From: Pseudomonas sp. BGI-2
GTDB lineage: Bacteria; Pseudomonadota; Gammaproteobacteria; Pseudomonadales; Pseudomonadaceae
Reading direction: 5' to 3'
NCBI RefSeq assembly: GCF_004310295.1
Contig: NZ_SISB01000025.1
Coordinates: 35,142 to 99,141 of the forward strand
Length of the DNA stretch: 64,000 bases
Shown here: positions 23,549-35,549 of the stretch, one piece after another
Layout: each line of letters opens with the position of its first letter
Numbering within the stretch: position 1 is the first letter of the stretch
Position numbers and translations under genes: made by a program
The notes under the pieces: generated by a model
The model's database searches: none
Seen by the model: only the letters and a program-made list of their open reading frames with translations
Told to the model about the DNA's origin: nothing

Positions 23549-26500
23549 ATGAATGCAATGGAATGCACCATGAATGAACCCGACGATAATGTTGCCGGCC
23601 CCCATCCAGCACCGACTCTGCCAATGCGCGACGAACTGAAAGCCGTGGTGGATCTCGCCTTGCCACAATCCCCCGGCCAGTTTGGCGAACGCTTGATCAA
23701 GGAAAAGTGGGGGGCGGGCATCGACCCGCGGACAGCCTTGCTGGTCACGCTTGATTACCACTACAAGGGCCATCCAGCGGAGAACGGTATCGAGCAGGGG
23801 CAGGTGGCGAGTTCCCGCTCGCTGCTGCAAACGCTGCTTTCCAACTACCAGAACGTGGGCGACGGTCGTTTCGCTGAAACGGCGTTCGGCCTGTACACGC
23901 CGCCGGACGTCGGGCCGATGGTTCGGATCGTCGAGCATGTCGACGAATTCGCCGATCACGGCAGCGGCAATCACCAGACGTATGAAGGCATCTATCGCCA
24001 AACCACACCGCAAGCTTATGGGCCGCAGACCCAGATCAATCTCAGACCCGCCGATTTCAAGAAGTGGGTCTGGGAACTGGAGTTAAAGAACTTGTACCAA
24101 GCGTATCTCGATCAGGTCTGGCCTGCCGATGACGTGCTCGTTGCGGCCACACCTTACGCCTTGAGAACGTCGGTCAAAGCAGCGTTCGTCATGGCCGCCT
24201 GGTTGCAGCATCATGAGCAACGCCTGACGCAAAAAGGTTTGGAGCTTGCGATGCGGGCGGCAGGCTTGCTTGCGGATCAGCGATGGGAAACGCTGACCTT
24301 CGGGCAACTGCAAGCACCGGCGCGTGTTCCTTCAACCGTCAAGTTCGGCCTTTTGAAACTGTACCGCTACACCGCAACCGATATCTGGGTCTTCCGCGAC
24401 ACTGCCAGTGCCCGCGTGCTGGTGTACATCCCTGGCAATTCTTCTCCGCTGCATGAATTTGCCGATGCCACGCAACTGCACCAATGGATTGTCGCGCAGG
24501 GCAAGTCCAGCGAGGCCAAACAGGCATTGGCCCTCCACTTTGCCGAAGATGATCGTGAGGACGGTACGTTTCACGCCGGTGTGCTGACGGCGCTGGATGG
24601 CATGGCGCTTTATCCCGTAAAACACTGGCTGACCCACAATGCCGGCTTCTTCAACAACGACGGTTATTGGGACCCGAAAGAGTACATCGGCTACGACGAT
24701 CCGGCCGTTGCGACCGATCCTTTTGCCCGGTTGGTGCTGACGATGAAGCAGGCCGCACGGTCAGGCATCGAGACCATCCGTGACGATGCCCAGGTCAACC
24801 GGGATCAGTTGAGCGCTGTCGTCGAACCGATTGTGCAATGGGTCAACCGGTTTGCTCCGCTCGCCATATTCGTCCCTGGAGGCGAGGGGCTGCTGGCATT
24901 GGCCGGGCTTATTGACGCCGGTTATGGTCTGAATCAGGTGGTCAACGGAAAAACCCCAAACCAACGTTCGGAGGGCAGGACGCGCACGGTGTTTGGCTTG
25001 CTGAATGCGTTGCCGATGCTGAGTGCAGAGTCGGCTGTGAAGGGGGATGTTGCCGAGGCCGATAGCATGGCGGAGCGCGCCCACGAACCCGGCGCTGATC
25101 CGGGAGATCAGGGGCCCCGACCCGCGTCGGATGCAACCGTTACCCCGACGCCCATGAGCAACCGGACCGAGCTCATCCGTGGAATCGGCCCCTCGGTGGC
25201 CTCCTTCAGCGATGAGGTTCTGGCGCAGATCGCCAAGGTCAGCGCGATTGACGACGACATGCTGCGGTTGATGCAGACGGGCCGCGCACCGACGCCCTTG
25301 CTGGCGGACACGATCAGCCGCTTCAAGATCGATCAGGGCCTCGGTCCGGCCGGGAACCCCGCGCTATTCAATCAACGTTACGCAGCGCTTCAACGGTCGG
25401 AGCATGAATGGGTCCGACTGTTTCAACGCGAATACCCGGGCCTGCCGACAATCGCCATCGAGCAAATGCTCGACCGCTATGGCGTCGACATCCAGGCATT
25501 GCCCGACGCTACCGAGACCAGGCAAGTATTCGCGCGCCTGGACAGCAAGGCGCGCCAATACCAGCAGCACGTACGGCTCAATCGAGCCTATGAAGGCTTT
25601 TATCTGCGGTCGGTGGTGAGCGCCGAGACGGACACGCTGGCATTGCACTCCCTGAAAAATCTGCCCGGCTGGCCAAAGGATTTGCGAATCGAGATCCTTG
25701 ACGGTTCGTCCACTGGCCGGGTTCTTGACCGTTGCGGCCCCCTTGATACCCCTCATTACCGAAACGTCATCAAGGTGGGAAACCGTTACCTGCGCCATGG
25801 CCGGCAAACGGATTTCTACGACGCAGTCCTTGGCGTGCTGTCGGACGAGGAGCGTTCGGCGTTGCATCTCTCGTCGCTGGATCCGGCCAGCGAGTTGCGG
25901 CTCAACCTCAGCGATCGGGCATTGTCCCGTGCCGAAACCCTACTTGGTTTGCAAAGGCTGGACACCGGTCTGATTTTTGAGCGCCAGGGCCTGCGCGGCG
26001 GAGGCTACCCGACGACCCCGCAGGGCGAAGCCATGAAGTTGCAAGCGACCAAGTTGCAGATCAAGGACATTTATCCGGACATCACCGAAGCGGGCGTTGA
26101 TCAGGTGTTGCAGTTCGCAGGTGTCAGGGTGCAGGCGTATATCGACCAGCTGAATCAGCAGCTGCAACAGCTCAACATCGACCTGCGTGGCTGGGTCGAT
26201 CAAGCGGCGCAAGACATTACCGACATGGATATTCCCTTCGTGACGATGGGTGATGAGGAGGCTGAAGGGATGAGCCATGCGCAGATCGCCGTGCACAATG
26301 CTCACGTGCTTCAAACCGCTCTGGAACAGGAGCGAGGGGTCAGGACAGAGCTCGCCGAGGAGCTGGTCGCCATTTGGCAAAAGCGCGGGCCGGTGCAGGA
26401 TCATCTCTATGCACAGGACGGGCAACTGCGCGGTGTCAGGCTGGATCTGGCCTTCGAAGACTACCACCGATTACCCGCCTTGAATGTCAGGCTCACCGAT

Positions 26501-27379
26501 GTGATCGAATTGTCTATGCGGGGTTTCCACCTGGTCGAGCAGGACAGTTTGAACGGGTTCCTGGAGAGTTTTCCAAACCTTGAATTGTTGAATCTGGAGC
26601 GTTTCGACTTGCGTCCTTTCTTCGTGGACGGCGACGCAGGGCGCGCCTTGCCCCCCGTCATCGGCCAGTTGACCCACCTGACCTCACTCAACCTGCGAGC
26701 CACTCGGCTGGTATTTTCCGAGAGCGCCGCTTCGCAACTGAGTGAGCTGAGCCACTTGCAAACACTGGACCTGAGCGACAACCCGTTGGGTGTGCCGCCT
26801 GTGGTGCTGGGTATGGACAATTTACGTCAGCTCAACCTGAGGAATACCGGGATAACCCGCTGCCCGGTCGGGATCAAGGACGAGCCTTATCTGACGATGC
26901 TGGATTTGCGCGACAACGGTATTACGCGGGTCCCGCCAGCGATAATGAATCAGGCTGTGGCCGACGACCGCGTGCTGTTATGGGGGAATCCGTTGACCGA
27001 CGAGGACACGTTGCGCCGGTTGGTCAGTCATCGTGAACAAACGGGAGTCAATGTGTGGTTGAGCGTGCCGGGCGCAGACTATGGCACGCCGACGGTGTGG
27101 TTACGCGACTGCGACGAAGCGTTGCAACAGTCCCGGCAAGCCCTTTGGCAGCGACTGGCAAGCAAACCCTCCGGTACGCGGTTTTTGGCCGTAATCGACC
27201 GGCTGAGCCTGACGGCCGACTTTCGGGTCGGTTATCTGTCGCTCCAGGCGCGGGTCTGGCGATTATTGCAGGAGGCAGATGCCACGGACGAAATGTGGGG
27301 TCGAATGAGTCGTAGCAGCGGGCGGTTTGATCACCCGTTGGCAGCGTTCAGGGCGCTGGAGGATCGTGCCGGTTTTTAG
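23549..27379 (+). CDS. DUF6543/LRR effector-like giant protein without NEL catalytic end
   Basis: 1276 residues. The first ~700 residues resemble the DUF6543 'dermonecrotic toxin' N-terminal region of Pseudomonas (for example LYQAYLDQVWPADD, MAAWLQHHEQRLTQKGL, GLADQRWETLTFGQL-type segments). The middle is helical. Leucine-rich repeats run from about 1010 to 1130 (LTSLNLRATRL, LQTLDLSDNPL, LRQLNLRNTGI, LTMLDLRDNGI). In related proteins a NEL ubiquitin-ligase domain with a catalytic Cys follows the repeats. Here only its first part seems present (VWRLLQEADATDEMW) and the protein ends at FRALEDRAGF with no candidate Cys, followed directly by a terminator. ATGs at 23549, 23558 and 23570 are possible starts. 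No secretion-system gene is nearby. An effector or toxin role is inference. Confidence 0.8.
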   Translation: MNAMECTMNEPDDNVAGPHPAPTLPMRDELKAVVDLALPQSPGQFGERLIKEKWGAGIDPRTALLVTLDYHYKGHPAENGIEQGQVASSRSLLQTLLSNYQNVGDGRFAETAFGLYTPPDVGPMVRIVEHVDEFADHGSGNHQTYEGIYRQTTPQAYGPQTQINLRPADFKKWVWELELKNLYQAYLDQVWPADDVLVAATPYALRTSVKAAFVMAAWLQHHEQRLTQKGLELAMRAAGLLADQRWETLTFGQLQAPARVPSTVKFGLLKLYRYTATDIWVFRDTASARVLVYIPGNSSPLHEFADATQLHQWIVAQGKSSEAKQALALHFAEDDREDGTFHAGVLTALDGMALYPVKHWLTHNAGFFNNDGYWDPKEYIGYDDPAVATDPFARLVLTMKQAARSGIETIRDDAQVNRDQLSAVVEPIVQWVNRFAPLAIFVPGGEGLLALAGLIDAGYGLNQVVNGKTPNQRSEGRTRTVFGLLNALPMLSAESAVKGDVAEADSMAERAHEPGADPGDQGPRPASDATVTPTPMSNRTELIRGIGPSVASFSDEVLAQIAKVSAIDDDMLRLMQTGRAPTPLLADTISRFKIDQGLGPAGNPALFNQRYAALQRSEHEWVRLFQREYPGLPTIAIEQMLDRYGVDIQALPDATETRQVFARLDSKARQYQQHVRLNRAYEGFYLRSVVSAETDTLALHSLKNLPGWPKDLRIEILDGSSTGRVLDRCGPLDTPHYRNVIKVGNRYLRHGRQTDFYDAVLGVLSDEERSALHLSSLDPASELRLNLSDRALSRAETLLGLQRLDTGLIFERQGLRGGGYPTTPQGEAMKLQATKLQIKDIYPDITEAGVDQVLQFAGVRVQAYIDQLNQQLQQLNIDLRGWVDQAAQDITDMDIPFVTMGDEEAEGMSHAQIAVHNAHVLQTALEQERGVRTELAEELVAIWQKRGPVQDHLYAQDGQLRGVRLDLAFEDYHRLPALNVRLTDVIELSMRGFHLVEQDSLNGFLESFPNLELLNLERFDLRPFFVDGDAGRALPPVIGQLTHLTSLNLRATRLVFSESAASQLSELSHLQTLDLSDNPLGVPPVVLGMDNLRQLNLRNTGITRCPVGIKDEPYLTMLDLRDNGITRVPPAIMNQAVADDRVLLWGNPLTDEDTLRRLVSHREQTGVNVWLSVPGADYGTPTVWLRDCDEALQQSRQALWQRLASKPSGTRFLAVIDRLSLTADFRVGYLSLQARVWRLLQEADATDEMWGRMSRSSGRFDHPLAAFRALEDRAGF

Positions 27380-27392
27380 GCGAAGGAATGAG

Positions 27393-27418
27393 CCTTGAAC
27401 CCCGGGCGGGGTTCAAGG
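27393..27418. terminator. Terminator between LRR protein and DUF934 genes
   Basis: Perfect CCTTGAACCCCG / CGGGGTTCAAGG hairpin between two convergent genes, followed by TTT on the plus strand. Confidence 0.85.
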
Positions 27419-27426
27419 TTTGCCAG

Positions 27427-27921
27427 TCAGCGGCGACGGAACAGCGGCAGCGGTTCGTCGGTGGCGGCCTGATAGGTCACCGAAAAGTCCTTGAGACTTT
27501 CCAGGGCTTCGTACGGGTCTTTATCGGCACGCAATGCAAAGGCGTCGAAACCGCAGCGATGCAGGTAAAACAGCTGGTCGCGCAGCACATCACCAATCGC
27601 CCGCAGTTCGCCTTTGAAACCGTAACGGTCGCGCAGCAAACGGGCGTTGGAATAGTTTCGGCCGTCGGTGAAGGCAGGGAAATTCAAGGCGATCACCTTG
27701 AAGTCTGCTACGTCTTCACCGATTTCTTCGGCTTCTTCGTCAGCGTCCAGCCACACACCCAAACCGCCATCGCGGGCCTTGAGCATACGGCTGTGTTCGC
27801 GCCACAGCTGCAGCGGGACGATCAGGTCGTCGCAGTTGCTGACCTCGTCGATGTTGAAGTCCTTGGGCAGCAAGTGCCAGGTTTCGTCGACGACCTCGTT
27901 GTTCTTAATGATTCGCTGCAT
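27427..27921 (-). CDS. DUF934 protein, sulfite reductase partner
   Basis: 164 residues from the ATG at 27921 (MQRIIKNNE). DUF934 proteins almost always sit directly after a siroheme nitrite/sulfite reductase gene, as here, with a 17-base overlap with it. Family motifs are seen: VPLQLWREHSRML, GVWLDADEEAEEI, VIALNFPAFTDGRNYSNARLLRDRYGFKGELRAIGDVLRDQLFYLHRCGFDAF. The role is thought to be in assimilatory sulfite reduction, possibly electron delivery, but no cofactor motif is evident. The frame is open up to 27951; the downstream start agrees better with homologues as I know them. Confidence 0.88.
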   Translation of the reverse strand: MQRIIKNNEVVDETWHLLPKDFNIDEVSNCDDLIVPLQLWREHSRMLKARDGGLGVWLDADEEAEEIGEDVADFKVIALNFPAFTDGRNYSNARLLRDRYGFKGELRAIGDVLRDQLFYLHRCGFDAFALRADKDPYEALESLKDFSVTYQAATDEPLPLFRRR

Positions 27922-29563
27922 AGACGCGCTCCTTGAAGAGGTCGATGCCAATACGCTGATAGGTGTCGATGAAGCGCTCGTCTTCGGTACGTTGTTCGAT
28001 GTACACGTTGATCAGCTTTTCGATCACATCAGGCATGGCTTCCTGGGCAAAGGACGGGCCGAGGATCTTGCCCAGGCTGGCGTCGCGGCTCGCGCTGCCA
28101 CCGAGGGAAACCTGGTAGAACTCTTCACCTTTCTTGTCCACCCCGAGAATGCCGATGTGGCCGACGTGGTGGTGACCACAGGCGTTCATGCAGCCGGAGA
28201 TGTTCAGGTCCAGTTCGCCAATGTCGAACAAGTAGTCCAGGTCGTCGAAACGACGCTGGATCGACTCGGCAATCGGGATCGACTTGGCGTTGGCCAGCGA
28301 GCAGAAATCACCGCCAGGGCAGCAGATGATATCGGTCAGCAAGCCGATGTTCGGCGTGGCGAAACCCTGTTCGCGCAACTCGCCCCACATCGCGAACAGT
28401 TGGGTCTGTTCAACGTCGGCCAGAATGATGTTCTGCTCGTGGGAGGTGCGCAGTTGACCGAAGCTGTAGCGATCGGCCAGGTCGGCCACGCCGTCGAGTT
28501 GCTTGTCGGTGATGTCGCCCGGCGCAACACCGGTCGGCTTCAGGGACAGGGTCACCGCCACATAACCCGGCTTCTTGTGGGCCAGGGTGTTGCGGGTGCG
28601 CCAGCGGGCGAAACCCGGGTGTTCTTTGTCGAGTTCGGCCAGCGCAGCGCTCTGATTGTCCAGGGCCTTGTAGTCCGGGTCGACGAAGTGCTTGGCGACG
28701 CGATGCACTTCGGCTTCGGTCAGCGTGGTCTGGCCACCGCGAAGGTGTTCCATTTCCGCATCGACTTTTTGCGCGAAGACTTCAGGCGTCAGGGCCTTGA
28801 CCAGAATCTTGATCCGCGCCTTGTACTTGTTGTCACGACGGCCATAGCGGTTGTAGACCCGCAGGATGGCATCGAGGTAGCTCAACAGGTCTTGCCACGG
28901 CAGGAATTCATTGATGAACGCGCCCACCACCGGCGTACGGCCGAGGCCACCGCCCACCAGCACACGGAAACCCAGCTCGCCCGCGGCGTTGTGCACCGGC
29001 TCAAGGCCGATGTCATGGACTTCGATGGCCGCACGGTCGGACGTCGAACCGTTGATGGCGATCTTGAACTTGCGTGGCAAGTAAGCGAATTCAGGGTGGA
29101 ACGTAGTCCACTGACGAACGATCTCGCACCATGGACGCGGGTCGATCAGCTCATCGGCAGCGACACCCGCGAACTGGTCGGTGGTGACGTTGCGCAGGCA
29201 GTTGCCGCTGGTCTGGATCGCGTGCATCTGCACGGTGGCCAGTTCAGCAAGGATGTCCGGGATGTCTTCCAGAGCCGGCCAGTTGAACTGCACGTTCTGC
29301 CGGGTACTGATGTGGGCATAGCCCTTGTCGTAGTCGCGGGCAATCTTGGCCATCATCCGCGTCTGGCGCGAGGTGAGTTGGCCGTAAGGCACCGCCACCC
29401 GCAACATCGGCGCGAAGCGTTGGACATAAAGCCCGTTTTGCAGGCGCAGGGGGCGGAACTCTTCTTCGCTCAGCTCGCCTGCCAGATAGCGTCGGGTCTG
29501 ATCACGGAACTGCTTGACGCGGTCCTCGATGATCCGCTGATCGTACTCGTCGTATACGTACAT
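27905..29563 (-). CDS. cysI: Siroheme sulfite/nitrite reductase (CysI type)
   Basis: 552 residues. A haemoprotein subunit with two ferredoxin-like siroheme domains and the [4Fe-4S]/siroheme cysteines in CPGGDFCSLA and GCMNACGHHHVG. SGNCLRNVTTDQFAGV is the siroheme-binding arginine/asparagine region. It reduces sulfite to sulfide in cysteine synthesis in the cytoplasm. This is the single-chain type of pseudomonads that pairs with DUF934 rather than CysJ. The start ATG at 29563 (MYVYDEYDQRII) follows AGGACTTAT; the longer frame to 29665 is leader. The ~290 bases upstream should hold the promoter, probably under CysB control, but I cannot point to a CysB site. Confidence 0.93.
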   Translation of the reverse strand: MYVYDEYDQRIIEDRVKQFRDQTRRYLAGELSEEEFRPLRLQNGLYVQRFAPMLRVAVPYGQLTSRQTRMMAKIARDYDKGYAHISTRQNVQFNWPALEDIPDILAELATVQMHAIQTSGNCLRNVTTDQFAGVAADELIDPRPWCEIVRQWTTFHPEFAYLPRKFKIAINGSTSDRAAIEVHDIGLEPVHNAAGELGFRVLVGGGLGRTPVVGAFINEFLPWQDLLSYLDAILRVYNRYGRRDNKYKARIKILVKALTPEVFAQKVDAEMEHLRGGQTTLTEAEVHRVAKHFVDPDYKALDNQSAALAELDKEHPGFARWRTRNTLAHKKPGYVAVTLSLKPTGVAPGDITDKQLDGVADLADRYSFGQLRTSHEQNIILADVEQTQLFAMWGELREQGFATPNIGLLTDIICCPGGDFCSLANAKSIPIAESIQRRFDDLDYLFDIGELDLNISGCMNACGHHHVGHIGILGVDKKGEEFYQVSLGGSASRDASLGKILGPSFAQEAMPDVIEKLINVYIEQRTEDERFIDTYQRIGIDLFKERVYAANH

Positions 29564-29856
29564 ATAAGTCCTGTTCTCAGGCTTGGGCCGGTCGGATCCC
29601 GTTGCGTTTTTTCGCCTGGAGGTCTCCGATACTGCCTCGGCAATTCTGCGCGCACGGCCGCGCACTCCCTACGGAGCCGGGGCAAGATACCAGTTTGCAG
29701 TTATGCGCAAAAGTGATGTTTGAGTATATGCAAAGAACCAAAACGACTAACGAGAACCGTTATTGGTAATCCCGTATTTGTAGTGCGGGCAATCGTCGTC
29801 TTTACTGTGGTCGAGTCTTTATGCAATCACCGATAAAACCGACAAGAGGCGATGCA

Positions 29857-29970
29857 ATGAGCAACCCTACCAAAGCTACAAAGCCTGATAGCACGGTCGA
29901 TGCTTGGGCGATTCTGTTCCTGATCATCCTGGTCGTGGGCACTGCGGTATTTTGGGTCAGCCATCAATAA
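29857..29970 (+). CDS. 37-residue single-span membrane peptide
   Basis: A small gene of 38 codons including the stop. The product starts MSNPTKATKPDSTVDAW, has one hydrophobic helix (AILFLIILVVGTAVFWV) and ends SHQ. The ATG lies behind AAGAGGCGATGCA, a fair ribosome binding site. A soluble Lys-containing N-terminus before a single span suggests an inner-membrane small protein. It lies in the gap between cysI and an orphan periplasmic binding protein, transcribed away from cysI. The function is unknown. Such peptides often bind and tune a larger membrane protein; that is only analogy. Confidence 0.65.
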   Translation: MSNPTKATKPDSTVDAWAILFLIILVVGTAVFWVSHQ

Positions 29971-30086
29971 CCGACCCCGTCCTGGCCCGGTTCCGACGAT
30001 TGTCGGACGAAAACCGGAATAAACGCCGTTTGCCGGGACTTCGCTGGCTATAATGCGCGGCGAAATTTCCGGGGGTTCGGACGTTA

Positions 30087-31160
30087 ATGTTGAAGTTTTT
30101 CTACACCTTCCTGCTGATGCTGGGCGCGGCTTATGGCCCTGCTGCGCGCGCGGAGTCGGTGTTGTTCCTGAATCCCGGGAAGACGGACGAAGCCTTCTGG
30201 CTCAGCTATTCGCAATTCATGCAGGCAGCCGCCACGGATCTGGGCATTGACCTGCGAATTCTCTATTCCCAACGCATGCCTGAACTCACCGTGGCGCAAG
30301 CCCGCCGCGCGCTGCAAGGTCCCGATCGTCCGGACTATCTGGTGTTCGTCAACGAACAGTACGTCGCCCCGCAGATTTTGCGTCTGGCCCAGGGCAGTGG
30401 GGTCAAGCTGTTTACGGTCAACGCTGCGCTGACGGCCAATCAGCTGAGCCTGCTGGGCGAGCGTTCCGATCGATTGGGTAGCCTGGTGCCGAACGATGAA
30501 GAGGGCGGCTACCTGATGCTCAAGGAGCTGATTCGCCAGCATCCACCGGTGGCACCCGGTCAGGTCATCGAGTTACTGGCGTTTTCCGGCCTGAAGATCA
30601 CGCCTTCGGCGCAACTTCGCGAGCAAGGCATGTTACGCGCCTTGGCCGAGCACCCGGAAGTACGTCTGCGCCAGCTGGTTTACAGCGGCTGGACCCGGGG
30701 AAGAGCCTATGAACAAGCCAAGTTGCTGTTCAGGCGTTACCCGAAAGTCTCGTTGGTGTGGTCTGCCAATGACGAAATGGCGTTTGGCGCCATGCAGGCG
30801 TATTCGGAAGCGGGTGGAGAACCCGGCCAAGACGCGTTGTTCAGTGCAGTGAATACGTCGCCAGCCGCGTTGCAGGCGATGGTCGACGGTCGTATGAGCG
30901 TGTTGTTGGGCGGGCATTTTACGTTGGGCGGTTGGGCGCTAGTGGAGTTGCATGACCTGGAACGGGGCGTGGATCTGGAACAGTACGGCGGGCGCGACCG
31001 GCTGATTCCATTACTGCAACTGATCGACAAGGCCCAGGCCAAACGCTTGCTGGCCATGGGCGCATCACCGAACTATGGGGTAAACTTCCTTCGTCTGTCG
31101 GCCAAGGGTCGGCCGTCGTCCTATCGCTATCCGTTCAGCCTGCAAACCCTGATGCGCTAA
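30087..31160 (+). CDS. Orphan type-1 periplasmic binding protein
   Basis: 357 residues with a signal peptide (LKFFYTFLLMLGAAYGPAARA, cleavage near residue 22) and a two-lobed type-1 periplasmic binding fold of the sugar/LuxP class. Motifs include VLFLNPGKTDEAFWLSYSQ, YLVFVNEQY, VWSANDEMAFGAMQA and VDGRMSVLLGGHF. No permease or ATPase gene is beside it, so it may feed a membrane sensor (chemoreceptor, kinase or diguanylate cyclase) or share a distant transporter. The ligand is unknown. Its stop overlaps the convergent DUF2970 gene by four bases. Confidence 0.85.
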   Translation: MLKFFYTFLLMLGAAYGPAARAESVLFLNPGKTDEAFWLSYSQFMQAAATDLGIDLRILYSQRMPELTVAQARRALQGPDRPDYLVFVNEQYVAPQILRLAQGSGVKLFTVNAALTANQLSLLGERSDRLGSLVPNDEEGGYLMLKELIRQHPPVAPGQVIELLAFSGLKITPSAQLREQGMLRALAEHPEVRLRQLVYSGWTRGRAYEQAKLLFRRYPKVSLVWSANDEMAFGAMQAYSEAGGEPGQDALFSAVNTSPAALQAMVDGRMSVLLGGHFTLGGWALVELHDLERGVDLEQYGGRDRLIPLLQLIDKAQAKRLLAMGASPNYGVNFLRLSAKGRPSSYRYPFSLQTLMR

Positions 31161-31375
31161 ACCCCGGCCAGATGCACCACCAGTTGCACGATGCCGAACA
31201 GCGTCAATGCAAACACCGCCGTGAACAGAACCCCCAGAATCACGAAATGACTCGGCTTGCCGTGGGTGAAATCCCGCGCCCGGTTCTTCCCGCTCTGCAC
31301 CCCGAACGCCGCCGCCATGACGCTGTGCAGCATCTGCCAGAAAGTTGGTGGTTTGTTGTCGACTGGATCGTCCAT
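31157..31375 (-). CDS. DUF2970 small membrane protein
   Basis: 72 residues: a short soluble head with WQMLHSVMAAAFGVQSGKNRARDF, matching DUF2970, then one transmembrane helix (ILGVLFTAVFALTLFGIVQLVV). The function is unknown. The ATG at 31375 (MDDPVDNK) is chosen because the longer frame upstream runs into REP sequence and encodes nothing family-like. It overlaps the end of the convergent binding-protein gene by four bases. Confidence 0.82.
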   Translation of the reverse strand: MDDPVDNKPPTFWQMLHSVMAAAFGVQSGKNRARDFTHGKPSHFVILGVLFTAVFALTLFGIVQLVVHLAGV

Positions 31376-31438
31376 AAATCCCTCGTCATGTATGTGTGTC
31401 AGGCAAGCATAGTCAATGCACGGCATACACAAACCAAA

Positions 31439-31663
31439 TGTGGGAGCGAGCCTGCTCGCGATGGGGCCATAACATTCAACATCTTCGTTGACTGTTACAC
31501 CGCCATCGCGAGCAATCCCGCACACACTCAATCAGGTTGACCCCGGTATTTTTGAACGCCCCAAAACAACTGTAGGAGCGAGGCTTGCCCGCGAAGGCGG
31601 TGTAACAGTCAACGAAGATGTTGAATGTTATGACCTCTTCGCGGGCAAGCCTCGCTCCTACAA
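31439..31663. repeat. Two REP pairs with mutually complementary loops
   Basis: One pair at 31439-31521 (TGTGGGAGCGAGCCTGCTCG ...) and one at 31570-31663 (CTGTAGGAGCGAGGCTTGCC ...). The loop of the first (ACATTCAACATCTTCGTTGA) is the reverse complement of part of the second loop. The whole stretch therefore forms one larger inverted repeat of about 225 bases between the DUF2970 gene and metH. Confidence 0.8.
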
Positions 31664-31684
31664 GGGATCTTTGTTGCTTAAGGG

Positions 31685-35395
<3,711 letters not shown>

Positions 35396-35549
35396 TGGGA
35401 CTACTCGGAAAGACCATGACGAAGGGCCGGGATGATAGCAAACCTGTGCGGTTTTAGAGCATGTCCCGGTTTTGCATGAATATCGCTCATGTTTGTGCGG
35501 TTGCCACACCGGTAGAATCGCGGCGTTTTTCATGATCGGGACCAGGGAC

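Noticed and set aside
31376..31531. N-terminal extension of the DUF2970 protein to 31531
   Set aside because: The extension is encoded by REP sequence; the family match begins at the ATG at 31375.
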